Positions 17,927-28,470 of a DNA stretch of 64,000 nucleotides are shown here, piece after piece; positions within the stretch are counted from its first letter, which is position 1; each line of letters opens with the position of its first letter. The notes under the pieces were generated by a model. That model was given only the letters and a program-made list of their open reading frames with translations, was not told the DNA's origin and did no database searches. Location: positions 1,550,001 to 1,614,000 of the forward strand of contig NZ_LT703001.1 in the NCBI RefSeq assembly GCF_900149705.1. The letters are read 5' to 3'. Both the position numbers and the translations under genes were made by a program. The DNA comes from Sphingorhabdus sp. Alg231-15. GTDB taxonomy: Bacteria; Pseudomonadota; Alphaproteobacteria; Sphingomonadales; Sphingomonadaceae.

Positions 17927-18879
17927 ACGAACAGCCACGGCCATTGGGCCTGAATGAACTGGAAGAAGCAAAGCGGGCGCTTGACGTCCCGTTATTTGCC
18001 GGGTTGAGCGGCGATGCTGACGTTTCCTTTGAGTTTTTTCCTCCGAAAACCGAGAGGATGGAGCAGACATTATGGGATAGTGTCGTTACCTTGGAGCCCC
18101 TCAATCCGCGTTTTGTATCGGTGACATATGGTGCCGGTGGATCAACGCGGGAACGGACACATGCGACGGTTGCGCGCATTGCCAAGGAAACAAATATTCC
18201 GGCCGCCGCACATTTGACCTGTGTCGGGGCGAGCAAAGCTGAGATTACAGAAGTTGCACAGTCTTATTGGGAAGCCGGTGTGCGTCATATTGTTGCCTTG
18301 CGCGGAGACCCGCCCGCGGAAGGACAGGTGTTTGAACCGCATCCAGAAGGTTACAAAAGTGCTGCGGAACTTGTCAAAGGGTTGAAGGACATTGCCCCCT
18401 TCGAGATTTCGGTGGCGGCCTATCCGGAAACGCATCCGGAGGCCAATTGCCCGCAGAGCGATCTCGACAATCTGAAGCGCAAGCTGGATGCCGGTGCAAG
18501 CCGTGCAATTTCCCAATTTTTCTTTACTGCCGAAGCCTTTTTCCGCTTCCGCGATGCGGCCGGTGCGGCCGGGATTGATGCCGAACTGGTGCCGGGTATC
18601 TTGCCCGTATCGAATGTTGCCCAAACGCGAAAGTTTGCGGGTATGTGCGGTGCCGAAATCCCTGTGTGGATGAATGATTTGTTCGAAGGCCTGGATGACC
18701 ACCCGTCCGCCCGCCAGCTCATCGCGGCAACCGTCGCTGCGGAATTGTGCCGCAAACTATATGCCGGCGGCGTCCGGCAGTTCCATTTCTACACGCTCAA
18801 CCGCGCAGAGCTCAGCTATGCAATCTGCCACTTGCTCGGCAAACGCCCCTCCGGCACCGCGCAGGAGAAAGCGGCATGA
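17923..18879 (+). CDS. metF: Methylenetetrahydrofolate reductase
   Basis: A 318-residue flavoprotein TIM barrel. Family marks are VSFEFFPPKTE (near residue 30), VSVTYGAGGSTRERT with the FAD-contacting segment, the HLTCVGAS strand and ALRGDPP (about 130). It reduces 5,10-methylene-THF to 5-methyl-THF, which the downstream methionine synthase uses. It starts inside the regulator stop (ATGA, 17923-17926) and its own stop TGA overlaps the ATGATG start of metH1, so the three genes are translationally coupled. Length is normal, with an N-terminal extension of about 25 residues. Confidence 0.96.
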   Translation: MNEQPRPLGLNELEEAKRALDVPLFAGLSGDADVSFEFFPPKTERMEQTLWDSVVTLEPLNPRFVSVTYGAGGSTRERTHATVARIAKETNIPAAAHLTCVGASKAEITEVAQSYWEAGVRHIVALRGDPPAEGQVFEPHPEGYKSAAELVKGLKDIAPFEISVAAYPETHPEANCPQSDLDNLKRKLDAGASRAISQFFFTAEAFFRFRDAAGAAGIDAELVPGILPVSNVAQTRKFAGMCGAEIPVWMNDLFEGLDDHPSARQLIAATVAAELCRKLYAGGVRQFHFYTLNRAELSYAICHLLGKRPSGTAQEKAA

Positions 18880-19925
18880 TGGGTCCCGGCGAACAGCTCC
18901 GTGCTCTGGCGGCGGACCGCATATTGGTCTTTGACGGTGGTTATGGCACCGCGATCCAGAATCACGGTCTTGGCGAGCGCGATTATCGCGGAACGCTGGA
19001 GCTTACCGATGATCAGAAAGGCAATAATGATCTGCTCAGCCTGACCCGGCCAGATATTATCGAAGGCATTCATACCGCCTATCTGGAAGCGGGTGCGGAT
19101 ATTGTAGAAACCAATACATTCAGTTCAACCGAGATCAGTCAGGCCGATTATGGCTGCGAACATCTGGTCAAGGATATCAACATCAAATCCGCCGAAATCG
19201 CACGACGGGCCTGTGACAAGGCCGAAGCGAAGGATGGCAAGAAACGCTTTGTGGCCGGTTCCATCGGCCCAACCAACAAGACGCTGTCGCTTTCGCCGGA
19301 CGTCAACGACCCTGGATTTCGTGAGATTGATTTTGACTATCTCAAAGGCGTGTATCGCGAGCAATGCGATGCCTTGATAGAAGGCGGCGTTGATTTTCTG
19401 TTGATCGAGACAATATTCGATACACTCAACGCCAAATGTGCCGGTATGGCGGCACAAGAAGCGGGAGAGGCCAGTGGCCGCGATGTGCCGTTAATGATCT
19501 CCATGACCCTCACTGATCTGTCTGGTCGCAATCTTTCCGGTCACACGGTCGAGGCTTTCTGGCACGCAGTGCGCCATCTGAAACCGCTGACCATTGGTCT
19601 CAATTGTTCCTTCGGCGCTGACCAGCTGCGTCCGCATCTCGCAATGTTGGCGAAGGAAGTTGATACACTGATCATGGCTTATCCCAATGCCGGCCTGCCC
19701 AACGAACTGGGCGAATATGATGAGTTGCCGGATCAAACCGCCGCGCTGATTGGCGAGTGGCTGGACGATGGCCTGGTCAATATTGTCGGCGGCTGCTGCG
19801 GCACGACGCCGGAACATATTGACGCAATTGCCAAGGCCGTCGAGAGCGCCAGGCCTCGCGCAGCGGCTTCACCAGCGGTCCAAACCCGCCTGTCCGGCCT
19901 TGAGCCCTTCACGATGGCCGCCTGA
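18876..19925 (+). CDS. metH: Methionine synthase, homocysteine-binding module (split MetH, part 1)
   Basis: A 349-residue homocysteine S-methyltransferase domain corresponding to the N-terminal module of MetH. The zinc ligands are Cys244 (GLNCSFGA) and Cys307-Cys308 ([10 protein letters not shown]). [10 protein letters not shown] opens the barrel and ETNTFSST is a conserved strand. The start ATG 18876 overlaps the metF stop and has AGGAG at 18863; longer readings would run through metF. Together with the next gene it makes a complete cobalamin-dependent methionine synthase on two chains, an arrangement common in Sphingomonadales and other alphaproteobacteria, so it is not a frameshift artefact. 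Confidence 0.93.
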   Translation: MMGPGEQLRALAADRILVFDGGYGTAIQNHGLGERDYRGTLELTDDQKGNNDLLSLTRPDIIEGIHTAYLEAGADIVETNTFSSTEISQADYGCEHLVKDINIKSAEIARRACDKAEAKDGKKRFVAGSIGPTNKTLSLSPDVNDPGFREIDFDYLKGVYREQCDALIEGGVDFLLIETIFDTLNAKCAGMAAQEAGEASGRDVPLMISMTLTDLSGRNLSGHTVEAFWHAVRHLKPLTIGLNCSFGADQLRPHLAMLAKEVDTLIMAYPNAGLPNELGEYDELPDQTAALIGEWLDDGLVNIVGGCCGTTPEHIDAIAKAVESARPRAAASPAVQTRLSGLEPFTMAA

Positions 19926-19961
19926 TCCAATCATCGGTACAATCAAAAGAAACATCCGTAA

Positions 19962-22592
19962 ATGACCACAGCCCCATCCTCCGCGCAATTCGTCAATATC
20001 GGCGAACGCACCAATGTTACCGGTTCCGCGCGGTTCAAAAAACTCATCCTGAATGATGATTATGAAGCCGCAGTGGAAGTCGCACGCCAACAGGTTGAAA
20101 ATGGCGCGCAGATTATCGACGTGAACATGGATGAAGGTCTGCTCGACGCTGAACATGCCATGACAACCTTCCTCAAGCTGATCGCGGCAGAACCCGATAT
20201 CGCCCGCGTGCCGGTGATGATCGACAGCTCCAAATGGTCGGTCATCGAAGCGGGCCTGAAATGTGTGTCGGGCAAACCGATTGTCAATTCGATCTCGATG
20301 AAGGAAGGCGAAGATGAATTCCTCGCCCATGCCCGCAAGTGCATGGCCTATGGCGCAGCCGTTGTCGTCATGGCGTTTGACGAAACCGGGCAAGCGGATA
20401 CCAAAGAGCGCAAGGTCGAGATTTGCGAGCGTGCTTATAAATTACTGACCGGTATCGGCTTTCCGCCGGAAGATATTATTTTCGATCCCAATGTATTCGC
20501 GGTGGCGACCGGGATAGACGAGCATCGTCGGTACGGACTGGATTTCATCGAAGCGGTCGGCGAAATCAAGGCGCGCTGTCCACATGTCCATTTTTCTGGC
20601 GGCCTGTCGAACCTGTCTTTCAGCTTTCGCGGCAACGAACCGGTGCGCCGGGCGATGCACAGCGTCTTTCTCTATCACGCCATACCCGCCGGGCTCGACA
20701 TGGCGATTGTCAATGCTGGCCAGCTGGATATCTATGATGATATCGATCCCGTCCTGCGCGAGCATTGCGAAGATGTGATTCTGGATCGCGAACCCAAAGA
20801 GGGCGGTGATGCGACGGACCGGCTAATCACGCTGGCCGAAAAATTCCGCGGTACCGACAAAGCGGCGGAGAAAGCTGCTGCTGAATGGCGCGGCTATGAT
20901 GTCGTCAAACGGCTAGAACATGCGCTGGTCAAAGGCATTGATGCCCATATTATCGAAGATACCGAAGAAATGCGCGTTTCCGTCAGGGATGCGGGTGGGC
21001 GGCCCATTGAGGTCATCGAAGGCCCTCTGATGGACGGCATGAACGTGGTCGGTGATCTATTCGGTTCTGGAAAAATGTTCCTGCCACAAGTGGTCAAATC
21101 CGCGCGCGTGATGAAAAAGGCCGTTGCCCATCTCTTTCCCTTTATCGAAGAGGAAAAAGAAGAAGGCGCCAAGGGCAAAGGCAAGATCATCATGGCGACG
21201 GTCAAGGGCGACGTGCATGATATCGGCAAAAATATCGTCGGTGTCGTACTGCAATGTAACGGCTTTGAGGTGATCGATCTCGGCGTCATGGTCCCGTGGA
21301 CCGACATCTTGAAGGCCGCCAACGAAAACGACGCAGACATGATCGGATTATCCGGCCTGATCACGCCATCACTCGACGAAATGGTCACCGTCTCCGAAGA
21401 GATGGAGCGTGCCAAGATGACGATGCCGTTGCTCATTGGCGGGGCGACAACTTCCAAAACTCACACCGCGCTGCGCATCGAACCTGCTTATTCCGGCCCG
21501 ACCGTCTATGTGCTCGACGCCAGCCGCGCCGTCGGTGTTGCCTCGCAACTGGTCAGCGACACGCAGGCTGAGGGTTTTATCGCCAACACCCGCGAAGATT
21601 ATGAGCAAGTGCGTATCGCTCGCGCTGGCAAAACCGCTAAGAAGCTCGCGTCGCTGGAACAAGCCCGCGCCAATGGTGCTGCGCTTGATATGAGCCAAAA
21701 AGCACCTGCTCCGAAAAAACCTGGCCTGCATGTTTATGAAGACTGGGACCTTGCGGAGCTGCGTGACTATATTGATTGGACACCGTTTTTCCGCGCTTGG
21801 GAACTGGCCGGAACCTACCCTGCGATCCTGACCGATGAAGTGGTCGGCGAAAGCGCTAGTGACCTGTATAAAGATGCGCAGGCCATGCTTGATAAAATTA
21901 TCGCGGAAAAATGGCTAACCGCCAAGGGCGTCGCTGGATTGTGGCGGGCACGGCGTGATGGCGACGACATCAAGGTTGCACCGGACAATGAGGAAATCGC
22001 CCTGCCGATGCTGCGCCAACAAGTCAGCAAACGGTCAGGCAAATCGAACAATTGCCTCGCAGACTTTATTGATACATCGGATGACTGGATGGGCGGCTTT
22101 GCGGTTACGGCAGGGCACGGCATTGACGAACATGTTGCACGGTTTGAGGCAGACAAGGATGATTATAACAGCATCCTGATCAAGGCACTGGCCGATCGGC
22201 TGGCGGAGGCCTTTGCCGAACGGATGCACGAACATGTCCGCAAAGACCTTTGGGGCTATGCGGAAGATGAGAAGCTCGACAATAAGGCGCTGATCCAGGA
22301 ACAATATCAGGGTATCCGGCCTGCGCCCGGCTATCCCGCCTGTCCGGACCACAGCCTGAAACCGATATTATTCGATATGCTGAGCGCGACCGAACATACC
22401 GGCATTGAGCTTACCAGCAGCTTTGCCATGACCCCAACGGCCGCTGTTTCCGGCTTTTATTTCGGTCACCCGCAAGCCGACTACTTCGGCGTGGCGCGCA
22501 TAAGTGAGGACCAGGTAGAGGATTACGCTGAGCGGCGCGATATCTCGCTTGATCGGGCGCGGCAATGGCTGAGGCCCAATTTAAACGAATAA
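19962..22592 (+). CDS. metH: Methionine synthase, folate/cobalamin/activation modules (split MetH, part 2)
   Basis: An 876-residue protein with three MetH modules in order: pterin-binding TIM barrel (about 5-275; [30 protein letters not shown]), cobalamin-binding cap and Rossmann domain (about 310-560; [12 protein letters not shown] with axial ligand His419, and [13 protein letters not shown]), and the SAM-dependent reactivation domain (about 600-876; [12 protein letters not shown] near the end). It takes the methyl group from 5-methyl-THF to cobalamin and on to homocysteine bound by part 1. It lies 36 bp after part 1. Reactivation needs a reductant not seen here. No cobalamin riboswitch is evident upstream; control seems to come from the palindrome at 16869. 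Confidence 0.95.
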   Translation: MTTAPSSAQFVNIGERTNVTGSARFKKLILNDDYEAAVEVARQQVENGAQIIDVNMDEGLLDAEHAMTTFLKLIAAEPDIARVPVMIDSSKWSVIEAGLKCVSGKPIVNSISMKEGEDEFLAHARKCMAYGAAVVVMAFDETGQADTKERKVEICERAYKLLTGIGFPPEDIIFDPNVFAVATGIDEHRRYGLDFIEAVGEIKARCPHVHFSGGLSNLSFSFRGNEPVRRAMHSVFLYHAIPAGLDMAIVNAGQLDIYDDIDPVLREHCEDVILDREPKEGGDATDRLITLAEKFRGTDKAAEKAAAEWRGYDVVKRLEHALVKGIDAHIIEDTEEMRVSVRDAGGRPIEVIEGPLMDGMNVVGDLFGSGKMFLPQVVKSARVMKKAVAHLFPFIEEEKEEGAKGKGKIIMATVKGDVHDIGKNIVGVVLQCNGFEVIDLGVMVPWTDILKAANENDADMIGLSGLITPSLDEMVTVSEEMERAKMTMPLLIGGATTSKTHTALRIEPAYSGPTVYVLDASRAVGVASQLVSDTQAEGFIANTREDYEQVRIARAGKTAKKLASLEQARANGAALDMSQKAPAPKKPGLHVYEDWDLAELRDYIDWTPFFRAWELAGTYPAILTDEVVGESASDLYKDAQAMLDKIIAEKWLTAKGVAGLWRARRDGDDIKVAPDNEEIALPMLRQQVSKRSGKSNNCLADFIDTSDDWMGGFAVTAGHGIDEHVARFEADKDDYNSILIKALADRLAEAFAERMHEHVRKDLWGYAEDEKLDNKALIQEQYQGIRPAPGYPACPDHSLKPILFDMLSATEHTGIELTSSFAMTPTAAVSGFYFGHPQADYFGVARISEDQVEDYAERRDISLDRARQWLRPNLNE

Positions 22593-22619
22593 AGCCGACC
22601 TCTTTCGAGACCGGCTTTT
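22591..22619 (+). terminator. Intrinsic terminator of the metF-metH operon
   Basis: AAAGCCG (22591-22597, overlapping the stop codon) pairs with CGGCTTT (22612-22618), extended by an inner CTC/GAG stem, and ends in TTTT. The T tract is short. Confidence 0.65.
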
Positions 22620-22640
22620 GTATTCAGCAATTTACGATGT

Positions 22641-23276
22641 CTAGGCGAAGCTGACTTTTGGAGCCAGCTTGCGACGACGGCGCATTGCCCCGCCAACCAA
22701 ACCAAAGCCGCCAATCATCATGGCCCAGGTTGCAGGCTCCGGAACTGCCGGGACTGCCGTCAGAACGCGGACATAGTCGCCCGGTGCCGATGCCTTGAAA
22801 TTAACATTCAACCGATTGCCGACCGTGTTAAAACTGTCAGCAGCTTCCAGTCCGCGCAGATTGACACTGACATAGTTCACATTGGCATTGCCCAGCAGCA
22901 TATCGGTCATATCCATGGCCCCTTTGCCCGTCAGCACGCCCAATATATCACCATCAAAATCCACATAGCCGATAGCGCGGCGACTTGGGCCGGGATCAAA
23001 AAAGACGTAGTGGCTGTTCACAACGGTCCCTGCCGCCAGACCACCAACTGCGGATAACAGAGTCACAGCTTGCTGCTCGTCAAAAGCAAATAGATTATTT
23101 GATTGTTGATGATTATTGCCAACAGTGAAACCAGGAGCAGGGTTAAGCTGTTCAAACATACCGCCATTGTTGAACGCGCTTCCGCCGGTTAGCTCACCCA
23201 TGACAATCGCGGCATTTGCCGGTCCGGCAGTTGCCAGAGCACCAAAAGCAGCAGCGGTGATCAATAGTTTTTGCAT
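22641..23276 (-). CDS. PEPxxWA-CTERM sorting domain protein
   Basis: A 211-residue exported protein. The signal peptide MQKLLITAAAFGALATAGPANA starts at ATG 23276, preceded by GAGGGA. The C terminus has the sphingomonad-type sorting signal: VPEPATWAMMIGGFGLVGG as the PEP motif and hydrophobic helix, then the basic cluster MRRRRK. Such proteins are handled by an exosortase/EpsI system and end up in the envelope or extracellular matrix. The middle (about 25-175) is beta-rich, contains FDPGPSRRAIGYVDFDGDILGVL and has no cysteines. No exosortase lies in the window. Function unknown. Confidence 0.87.
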   Translation of the reverse strand: MQKLLITAAAFGALATAGPANAAIVMGELTGGSAFNNGGMFEQLNPAPGFTVGNNHQQSNNLFAFDEQQAVTLLSAVGGLAAGTVVNSHYVFFDPGPSRRAIGYVDFDGDILGVLTGKGAMDMTDMLLGNANVNYVSVNLRGLEAADSFNTVGNRLNVNFKASAPGDYVRVLTAVPAVPEPATWAMMIGGFGLVGGAMRRRRKLAPKVSFA

Positions 23277-23551
23277 TGTAAAATTCCCTCGGCGAGCGCT
23301 GTGCCCGCGTAACAATGCGACCCGACTCGGCCTTTAACAAATTGGTAACCGTAAAACTATGACCTGGATCACAACTGTCCCGTTTCGGTACTCCTGTTGC
23401 GGTCGGGATCAAATCTCTTTGGCGGCGCAAAAATTAACCCGTGCCTCATTATGTGCATATATTTGGGACAGGGTCATTCGGGATATTGTGTTGGTTTGGT
23501 GAAACCGATATTGAAAAGCTATATTTCCCCGGTTTTTCAGGAGCTTCGAAC

Positions 23552-24496
23552 GTGAAATTTTCGGTCCCGACTTTGATTGCAGGCGTTTTGGCCCTCGCCA
23601 ATAGTGCGGTGGTGCAGGCTCAAGATAGTGCACCCTTTACGGTTGCGGAGAACGGACAGGGTTTCTACAGCCTGTCCGATGCGGTCGAAGCGATAGGCGC
23701 GCGTCGCGGGACTATCGTTATCGCACCGGGCGCTTATGGGGATTGTGCGGTCCAGACCGCAGGCCAGATTACCTATCGCGCAGCCATTGCGGGACAAACC
23801 ATTCTCGATGGTGGGATTTGCGAAGGCAAAGCATCATTGGTGTTGCGCGGCCAGTCGGCCGTGGTGGATGGTATCATTTTTCAGAACCAGCGCGTACCCG
23901 ACGGCAATGGCGCCGGCATTCGGTTGGAACGCGGCAACCTGACAATCACCAACGCGCTGTTCCGCAACAGCGAACAGGGTCTGCTCACCGCCGATGATGC
24001 CAGTGGCAGCATTGTCATTGACCGTTCGACATTCCAAAGACTGGGCCGCTGCGACCGCGGGCTTTCCTGTGCACACAGCATCTATATTGGCGATTATGGC
24101 TCGCTCAGCGTGACCAATAGCCGCTTTGAAAAAGGCAGCGGTGGCCATTATGTCAAAAGCCGCGCACCGCGCATCACGGTGACCAACAGCAGTTTTGACG
24201 ACACGCAGGGACGCTCGACCAACTATATGATCGACCTGCCCGCAGGCGCATCCGGCGTGATCAGCGGCAATGTCTTTGTGCAGGGCCAGAATAAGGAAAA
24301 CTGGAGCGCTTTCGTTGCGGTTGCGGCCGAGGGCAAGAAGCACAGCTCTGCGGGTCTGAATATCCATTCGAACAGCGCTTCTCTCGCTCAGGGTGTCGAG
24401 CGCAACACTTGGTTTGTCGCCGACTGGAGCGGAGACCAGATGCGGATTGCGAATAACAGCCTGGGCCGGGGACTAACCCGCTACGAACGGCGGTAG
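23552..24496 (+). CDS. Exported right-handed parallel beta-helix protein
   Basis: A 314-residue protein from GTG 23552, chosen because AGGAG lies 8 nt upstream and the next residues form a signal peptide (VKFSVPTLIAGVLALANSAVVQAQ). The mature part has short repeated strands of about 22 residues, such as GAGIRLERGNLTITNALFRNS, GSIVIDRSTFQRLG and YGSLSVTNSRFEKG, typical of pectate-lyase-like beta-helices. GGHYVKSRAPRITVTNSSF resembles the segment found in many bacterial proteins of this type. No lyase catalytic residues can be assigned with confidence, so it may bind or cleave polysaccharide. Convergent with the phosphatase gene 7 bp away. Confidence 0.82.
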   Translation: MKFSVPTLIAGVLALANSAVVQAQDSAPFTVAENGQGFYSLSDAVEAIGARRGTIVIAPGAYGDCAVQTAGQITYRAAIAGQTILDGGICEGKASLVLRGQSAVVDGIIFQNQRVPDGNGAGIRLERGNLTITNALFRNSEQGLLTADDASGSIVIDRSTFQRLGRCDRGLSCAHSIYIGDYGSLSVTNSRFEKGSGGHYVKSRAPRITVTNSSFDDTQGRSTNYMIDLPAGASGVISGNVFVQGQNKENWSAFVAVAAEGKKHSSAGLNIHSNSASLAQGVERNTWFVADWSGDQMRIANNSLGRGLTRYERR

Positions 24497-24503
24497 AGCC
24501 CGC

Positions 24504-26204
24504 TTACTGGCAGCTATCTTCCGGCCCGCCATCCAGATCCAAACAGCGGCCATCAAATTCGCCTTCTGGCACCTCAAGACCGATAGCCGCCGCCAAGGTC
24601 GGTGCAATATCTACGGTTTGCACGGATAGTGGCTGCTCAAAATGCTCCATCCCCTTGCGCCAAAACAGGATCGGCACACGACGGTCATAATCCCACGGAC
24701 TGCCATGGGTTGCGACATAGCCGCGCATGGCTTCTGCGATTGGCGTCACGGATTTTTTCAGCAGCACGATAAAGTCGCCTGACCGGTCAGGGTGATAAGA
24801 CGCCCGCGCCCGCTCAGTCATGGTCCATTCTTCGACCGGTCTTCTTGATGACTCGCGGAATCCGGGAAGAACAGGTTCAGTGTTTGGCATGAGAACTTCG
24901 CCATCAATTACTTGGTGGACCTGAGGGTGCTCCCAATAGATACGCATTGCGGCCAACTTGACATCATCACGTTGAGCCTCAGTCAGTGTCTTGCTGATGT
25001 AAACGTCACCAAGCGGACTGTCTGCATAAAGTAGCGGTTCGTTCATCTCAATATTCAACTCTGTTTTCACCTGCTCTCCAATTTCTTTGGCGGTCAGTTT
25101 TGGATCAATCCGCTGCGCTTCCGATACACTTTGCTTGATCAATCGTTCTGGCAAATCATGGCCACCATGGTCGGCCGTGAGCACGACCAAATAGTCGCGA
25201 TCCATCTTATCCAGACTATCGAAGAAATTGCCCAGATTCCTGTCCAACTCAGACAGGTTGATACACATTTCAACCCCGCCGGTGCCGAAAGCATGCCCGA
25301 CATAGTCTGTCGCAGACAAACCGATACTCAGGACATCTGTAAAATCAAACGTGCCCAGCCGCTCATTCTTCACCATTTTCTCTGCCAGCGCCAATATGGC
25401 CGCATCGAAATCGGGAGAAGCACGGAATAGGGGTGCACCATTTTCCGGACGCTGGAACTGGTAGGTCCCAACCACCCTATCTGCGCCAACGGGGATCGCA
25501 CGGTTACGGATCTCGCAATGGGCGGGGACCGCGATCGGCGCGCGCGGTTTGGCCAACATCGCTCTTATCTCTGCATTATATTTCGGCAATGCCGGCAACA
25601 ACAAACCGTCTTGCTTGGTTTCAAAACCTTCACCCCGCCACCAGAACACCATGTCGGGCGTGTTGCCCCCCATCATCAAGGCCGAACGATCTTTGCCGGA
25701 AACTGCCATATTGCGGGAACCTGACGAGACTTTCTTAAGGCGCTCTCCCAATGTCGGAACTAGCAAATGCCATGCTGACGCGACATAATCGCCCTGCGTC
25801 GCAGCCGTGATGCTTCCAAAGCTTGTGCCCTCGATCCGCGGATCTTCTGCGCAATAGATGGTCTTGTCGTCGCGTTTCACGCTCAAGTCTATCCAGTTAT
25901 TGGCGATGATCCCTGCTCGTCCGGGGTGAACACCGGTCATTATCGTGGCATGGCCAGGACAGGTTTCGGTCGCGGCATGGCCCTGATATCCTGCTGGGAA
26001 TACCGCACCATTGGAAAGCCGCTTTAAACCACCGACAAATGTGCTGCGATATTCGCTGAACAGATCGGCAGAAAACTGGTCGACCGAGATGGCGACAACC
26101 AGCTTCGGTTTACCAGATTGCGCTTCGCTGTGATGTTCGGCATTGGCGGCGCTGGAAATTGCAGTAAAAGCCATGAAACTTGTAACAAATTTGATGAAGC
26201 GCAC
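24504..26204 (-). CDS. PhoK/PafA-like alkaline phosphatase superfamily protein, exported
   Basis: A 566-residue protein with a signal peptide (MRFIKFVTSFMAFTAISSAANA from a GTG at 26204) and the alkaline phosphatase/phosphodiesterase fold. Asp42 in VVAISVDQF and the Thr nucleophile in ATETCPGHATIMTG (Thr79 or Thr81) mark the active site; further metal ligands are in LTADHGGHDLPE. The segment HPGRAGIIANNW is characteristic of PafA and of the Sphingomonas enzyme PhoK, a broad phosphomonoesterase. It ends with GRCLDLDGGPEDSCQ, whose cysteines may pair. I see no obvious Pho box upstream. A phosphomonoesterase role is more likely than phosphodiesterase, but this is inferred. Confidence 0.88.
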   Translation of the reverse strand: MRFIKFVTSFMAFTAISSAANAEHHSEAQSGKPKLVVAISVDQFSADLFSEYRSTFVGGLKRLSNGAVFPAGYQGHAATETCPGHATIMTGVHPGRAGIIANNWIDLSVKRDDKTIYCAEDPRIEGTSFGSITAATQGDYVASAWHLLVPTLGERLKKVSSGSRNMAVSGKDRSALMMGGNTPDMVFWWRGEGFETKQDGLLLPALPKYNAEIRAMLAKPRAPIAVPAHCEIRNRAIPVGADRVVGTYQFQRPENGAPLFRASPDFDAAILALAEKMVKNERLGTFDFTDVLSIGLSATDYVGHAFGTGGVEMCINLSELDRNLGNFFDSLDKMDRDYLVVLTADHGGHDLPERLIKQSVSEAQRIDPKLTAKEIGEQVKTELNIEMNEPLLYADSPLGDVYISKTLTEAQRDDVKLAAMRIYWEHPQVHQVIDGEVLMPNTEPVLPGFRESSRRPVEEWTMTERARASYHPDRSGDFIVLLKKSVTPIAEAMRGYVATHGSPWDYDRRVPILFWRKGMEHFEQPLSVQTVDIAPTLAAAIGLEVPEGEFDGRCLDLDGGPEDSCQ

Positions 26205-26282
26205 GAATAACCCCCATGATATAAAGCCGCTATGGCCAGTGAGCCGCTATTAGCCTAGATAAATACGAAATGGTGAGTTTTT

Positions 26283-28454
26283 ATGACATCTAATTGCTCT
26301 TCGCAGACTATCTGGTCAGCGCAGAATATCCGGACAATCGTTCAGACAGTGCTTGCGGCGCTTTTGTTTACGACATTGCTCGGCCTGAGTCCGGCCCGCG
26401 CGCAGGTTGACCTCAACAAGCGTGAGCTCAACGTGCCAGCCACACTGGTCGCGGAATCGCAGCAGGTACAGGCGGGGCAAAGCGTCACGCTGGCCTTTGT
26501 CATGACTCCCAAACCGACCTGGCACGGATATTGGGAAAATCCCGGTGATGCCGGAATCGGCATGAGTTTTGACTGGAATCTCCCCGATGGCGTGACTGCT
26601 GGCAAAGCGCAATATCCGGTGCCCGACACGCTACTGATTTCCGGGATCATGAACTATATTTACAAGGGCGACTATGCCGTCCTTGTCAATCTGGTCGTTT
26701 CAGAAAGGGTCAAGCCGGGACCGCTGCCAATCTCTGTCAAATCCGAATGGCTGGCCTGTACCGATGAAGTCTGTGTACCCGAACAAGATGAACTATCAAT
26801 CAACTTGCAGGTTGTTGGCCCGGATGCTGCGGTGTCGCTCGACAATGCGTTTAATGACTATCGCGACGCTCTGCCGCGCCAGCTTGGCAGTGCTGCAACC
26901 TTCATCGTCAAGGATGACCTGTTCCGCTTATCCATCCCTTTTCCCGCCAATCTCGACGTTGAAAAGCCCTATTTCTTTATCAAGGAAGATGGGATTGTAG
27001 ATTATGGTGCACCACAAAAGATCAATCGTGACGGCGATAGGCTGATCATCGAAACCGCTGCGCGCGGTGATGCACTGCAAGCCATCTCCGGCGTGCTCAA
27101 AATCGGTCCGAGCATGGGTCTTTCGCTGAAAGCGTCTGCTGGCGATGTCACAATGTCCGGCGTTCCAATCGGCAACGGAGGAGATGACGGAAATTTTCTC
27201 GGTGGTGGCGACCAGTCTAAAACGTCTCTGCTGTTGATCGCATTGGGCGGCGCTGTTGTCGGCGGCCTGCTGCTCAATCTGATGCCTTGCGTATTCCCTA
27301 TCCTCAGTCTGAAAGCGATCAGCCTTGCCAAAGCCGGCGGCGATCAAGGCATCGTGCGGCGAGACGCGCTGGCCTATACCGCCGGTGTTGTCGTGGTTGC
27401 AACGGCCTTGGGCGCGTTGTTGCTGGCTCTGCGGGCGAGCGGAGCAGCAGTCGGTTGGGCGTTCCAGTTGCAGGATCCGCGGATCATATTCGGGCTACTG
27501 GCCCTGGTCACTGCTATCGGATTTAACCTCGCCGGCCTGTTCGAACTACCCAATGTCAATTTCGGCAACAAACTGGCCGACAAGGATGGGGCCGCCGGTT
27601 CCTTCTGGACTGGTGCTCTGGCAGCCTTCGTTGCAACCCCCTGCACCGGACCCTTCATGGCCGCTGCGCTGGGCGCAACAATCATCTTGCCGCCCATCGC
27701 GGCCTTGATCATCTTTGCTGGTCTTGGCGTCGGGCTGGCCTTACCCTTCCTGCTCATCGCCTTCGTACCGGCAATCCGCAACCGCTTGCCAAAACCGGGC
27801 GCTTGGCTGGACAGCTTCCGCAAAGCCATGGCGATCCCGATGTTCCTGACTTCGATCGGTCTTATCTGGTTGCTGGGAAGGCAAATTGGCGAAGATGCAC
27901 TGGCGCTATCGCTGATCTTCCTGCTGCTTGTGGTGTTGATCCTCTGGTGGTTCGGCGGCAAGCAACTGAAAGGACAATCAGGCGGGTTTCTTACCAGCGG
28001 AGCGATTATCGCGGCCATTATCGGCGGCGTGATGTTCTTGCCCAGCGATGAAGCTATGGACAGTCAACGGGTGGCGACAGCGTCCTCCGCCACTTTGCCG
28101 AGTGAACCGTTTAGCGAGGCTAGATTGACCGAATTACGTGCGTCCAATCAACCGGTTTTCGCCTATTTCACAGCCGACTGGTGCATTACCTGCAAAGCCA
28201 ATGAGGCCGCAGCGGTACAGCGTCAGGAAACCGCCGACGCCTTTGCCGCAGCCAATGTCGCTGTGTTGATGGGGGACTGGACTCGCCCCGATCCGGTGAT
28301 CAGCAAGTTCCTTGAGAAACATGGCCGTGCTGGTGTTCCGCTTTATCTCTACTATGCGCCGGGCGAGGATCCTGTCATATTGCCGCAAATTTTGACCGTC
28401 GGCACGTTGACAGACTTGGTCACACAGCCCTTGCAAACCGCCAACGCTGATTGA
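26283..28454 (+). CDS. DsbD/ScsB-type thiol:disulfide interchange protein
   Basis: A 723-residue membrane reductant transporter. After a signal-anchor come an N-terminal periplasmic domain (about 45-290; MTPKPTWHGYWENPGDAG and SEWLACTDEVCVPE with a Cys pair), a DsbD-type transmembrane core (about 315-590) with NLMPCVFPIL and TPCTGPFMAAALG holding the two redox cysteines, and a C-terminal thioredoxin-like domain with Cys634-Ile-Thr-Cys637 (ADWCITCK). It carries electrons from cytosolic thioredoxin to the periplasm. The N-terminal domain is of the ScsB rather than the E. coli DsbD kind. The gene directly downstream encodes an exported redoxin, a probable electron acceptor. Confidence 0.92.
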   Translation: MTSNCSSQTIWSAQNIRTIVQTVLAALLFTTLLGLSPARAQVDLNKRELNVPATLVAESQQVQAGQSVTLAFVMTPKPTWHGYWENPGDAGIGMSFDWNLPDGVTAGKAQYPVPDTLLISGIMNYIYKGDYAVLVNLVVSERVKPGPLPISVKSEWLACTDEVCVPEQDELSINLQVVGPDAAVSLDNAFNDYRDALPRQLGSAATFIVKDDLFRLSIPFPANLDVEKPYFFIKEDGIVDYGAPQKINRDGDRLIIETAARGDALQAISGVLKIGPSMGLSLKASAGDVTMSGVPIGNGGDDGNFLGGGDQSKTSLLLIALGGAVVGGLLLNLMPCVFPILSLKAISLAKAGGDQGIVRRDALAYTAGVVVVATALGALLLALRASGAAVGWAFQLQDPRIIFGLLALVTAIGFNLAGLFELPNVNFGNKLADKDGAAGSFWTGALAAFVATPCTGPFMAAALGATIILPPIAALIIFAGLGVGLALPFLLIAFVPAIRNRLPKPGAWLDSFRKAMAIPMFLTSIGLIWLLGRQIGEDALALSLIFLLLVVLILWWFGGKQLKGQSGGFLTSGAIIAAIIGGVMFLPSDEAMDSQRVATASSATLPSEPFSEARLTELRASNQPVFAYFTADWCITCKANEAAAVQRQETADAFAAANVAVLMGDWTRPDPVISKFLEKHGRAGVPLYLYYAPGEDPVILPQILTVGTLTDLVTQPLQTANAD

Positions 28455-28470
28455 TCAAAAAAAGGAAATC

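Noticed and set aside
19926-19961. Cobalamin riboswitch before metH2
   Set aside because: The gap of 36 bp is far too short and no B12-box-like sequence is present upstream of the operon either.
18876-22592. Apparent break of methionine synthase into two frames
   Set aside because: Both parts have proper starts, complete domains and a 36-bp spacer; the split arrangement is known in this group, so it is not a pseudogene or frameshift.
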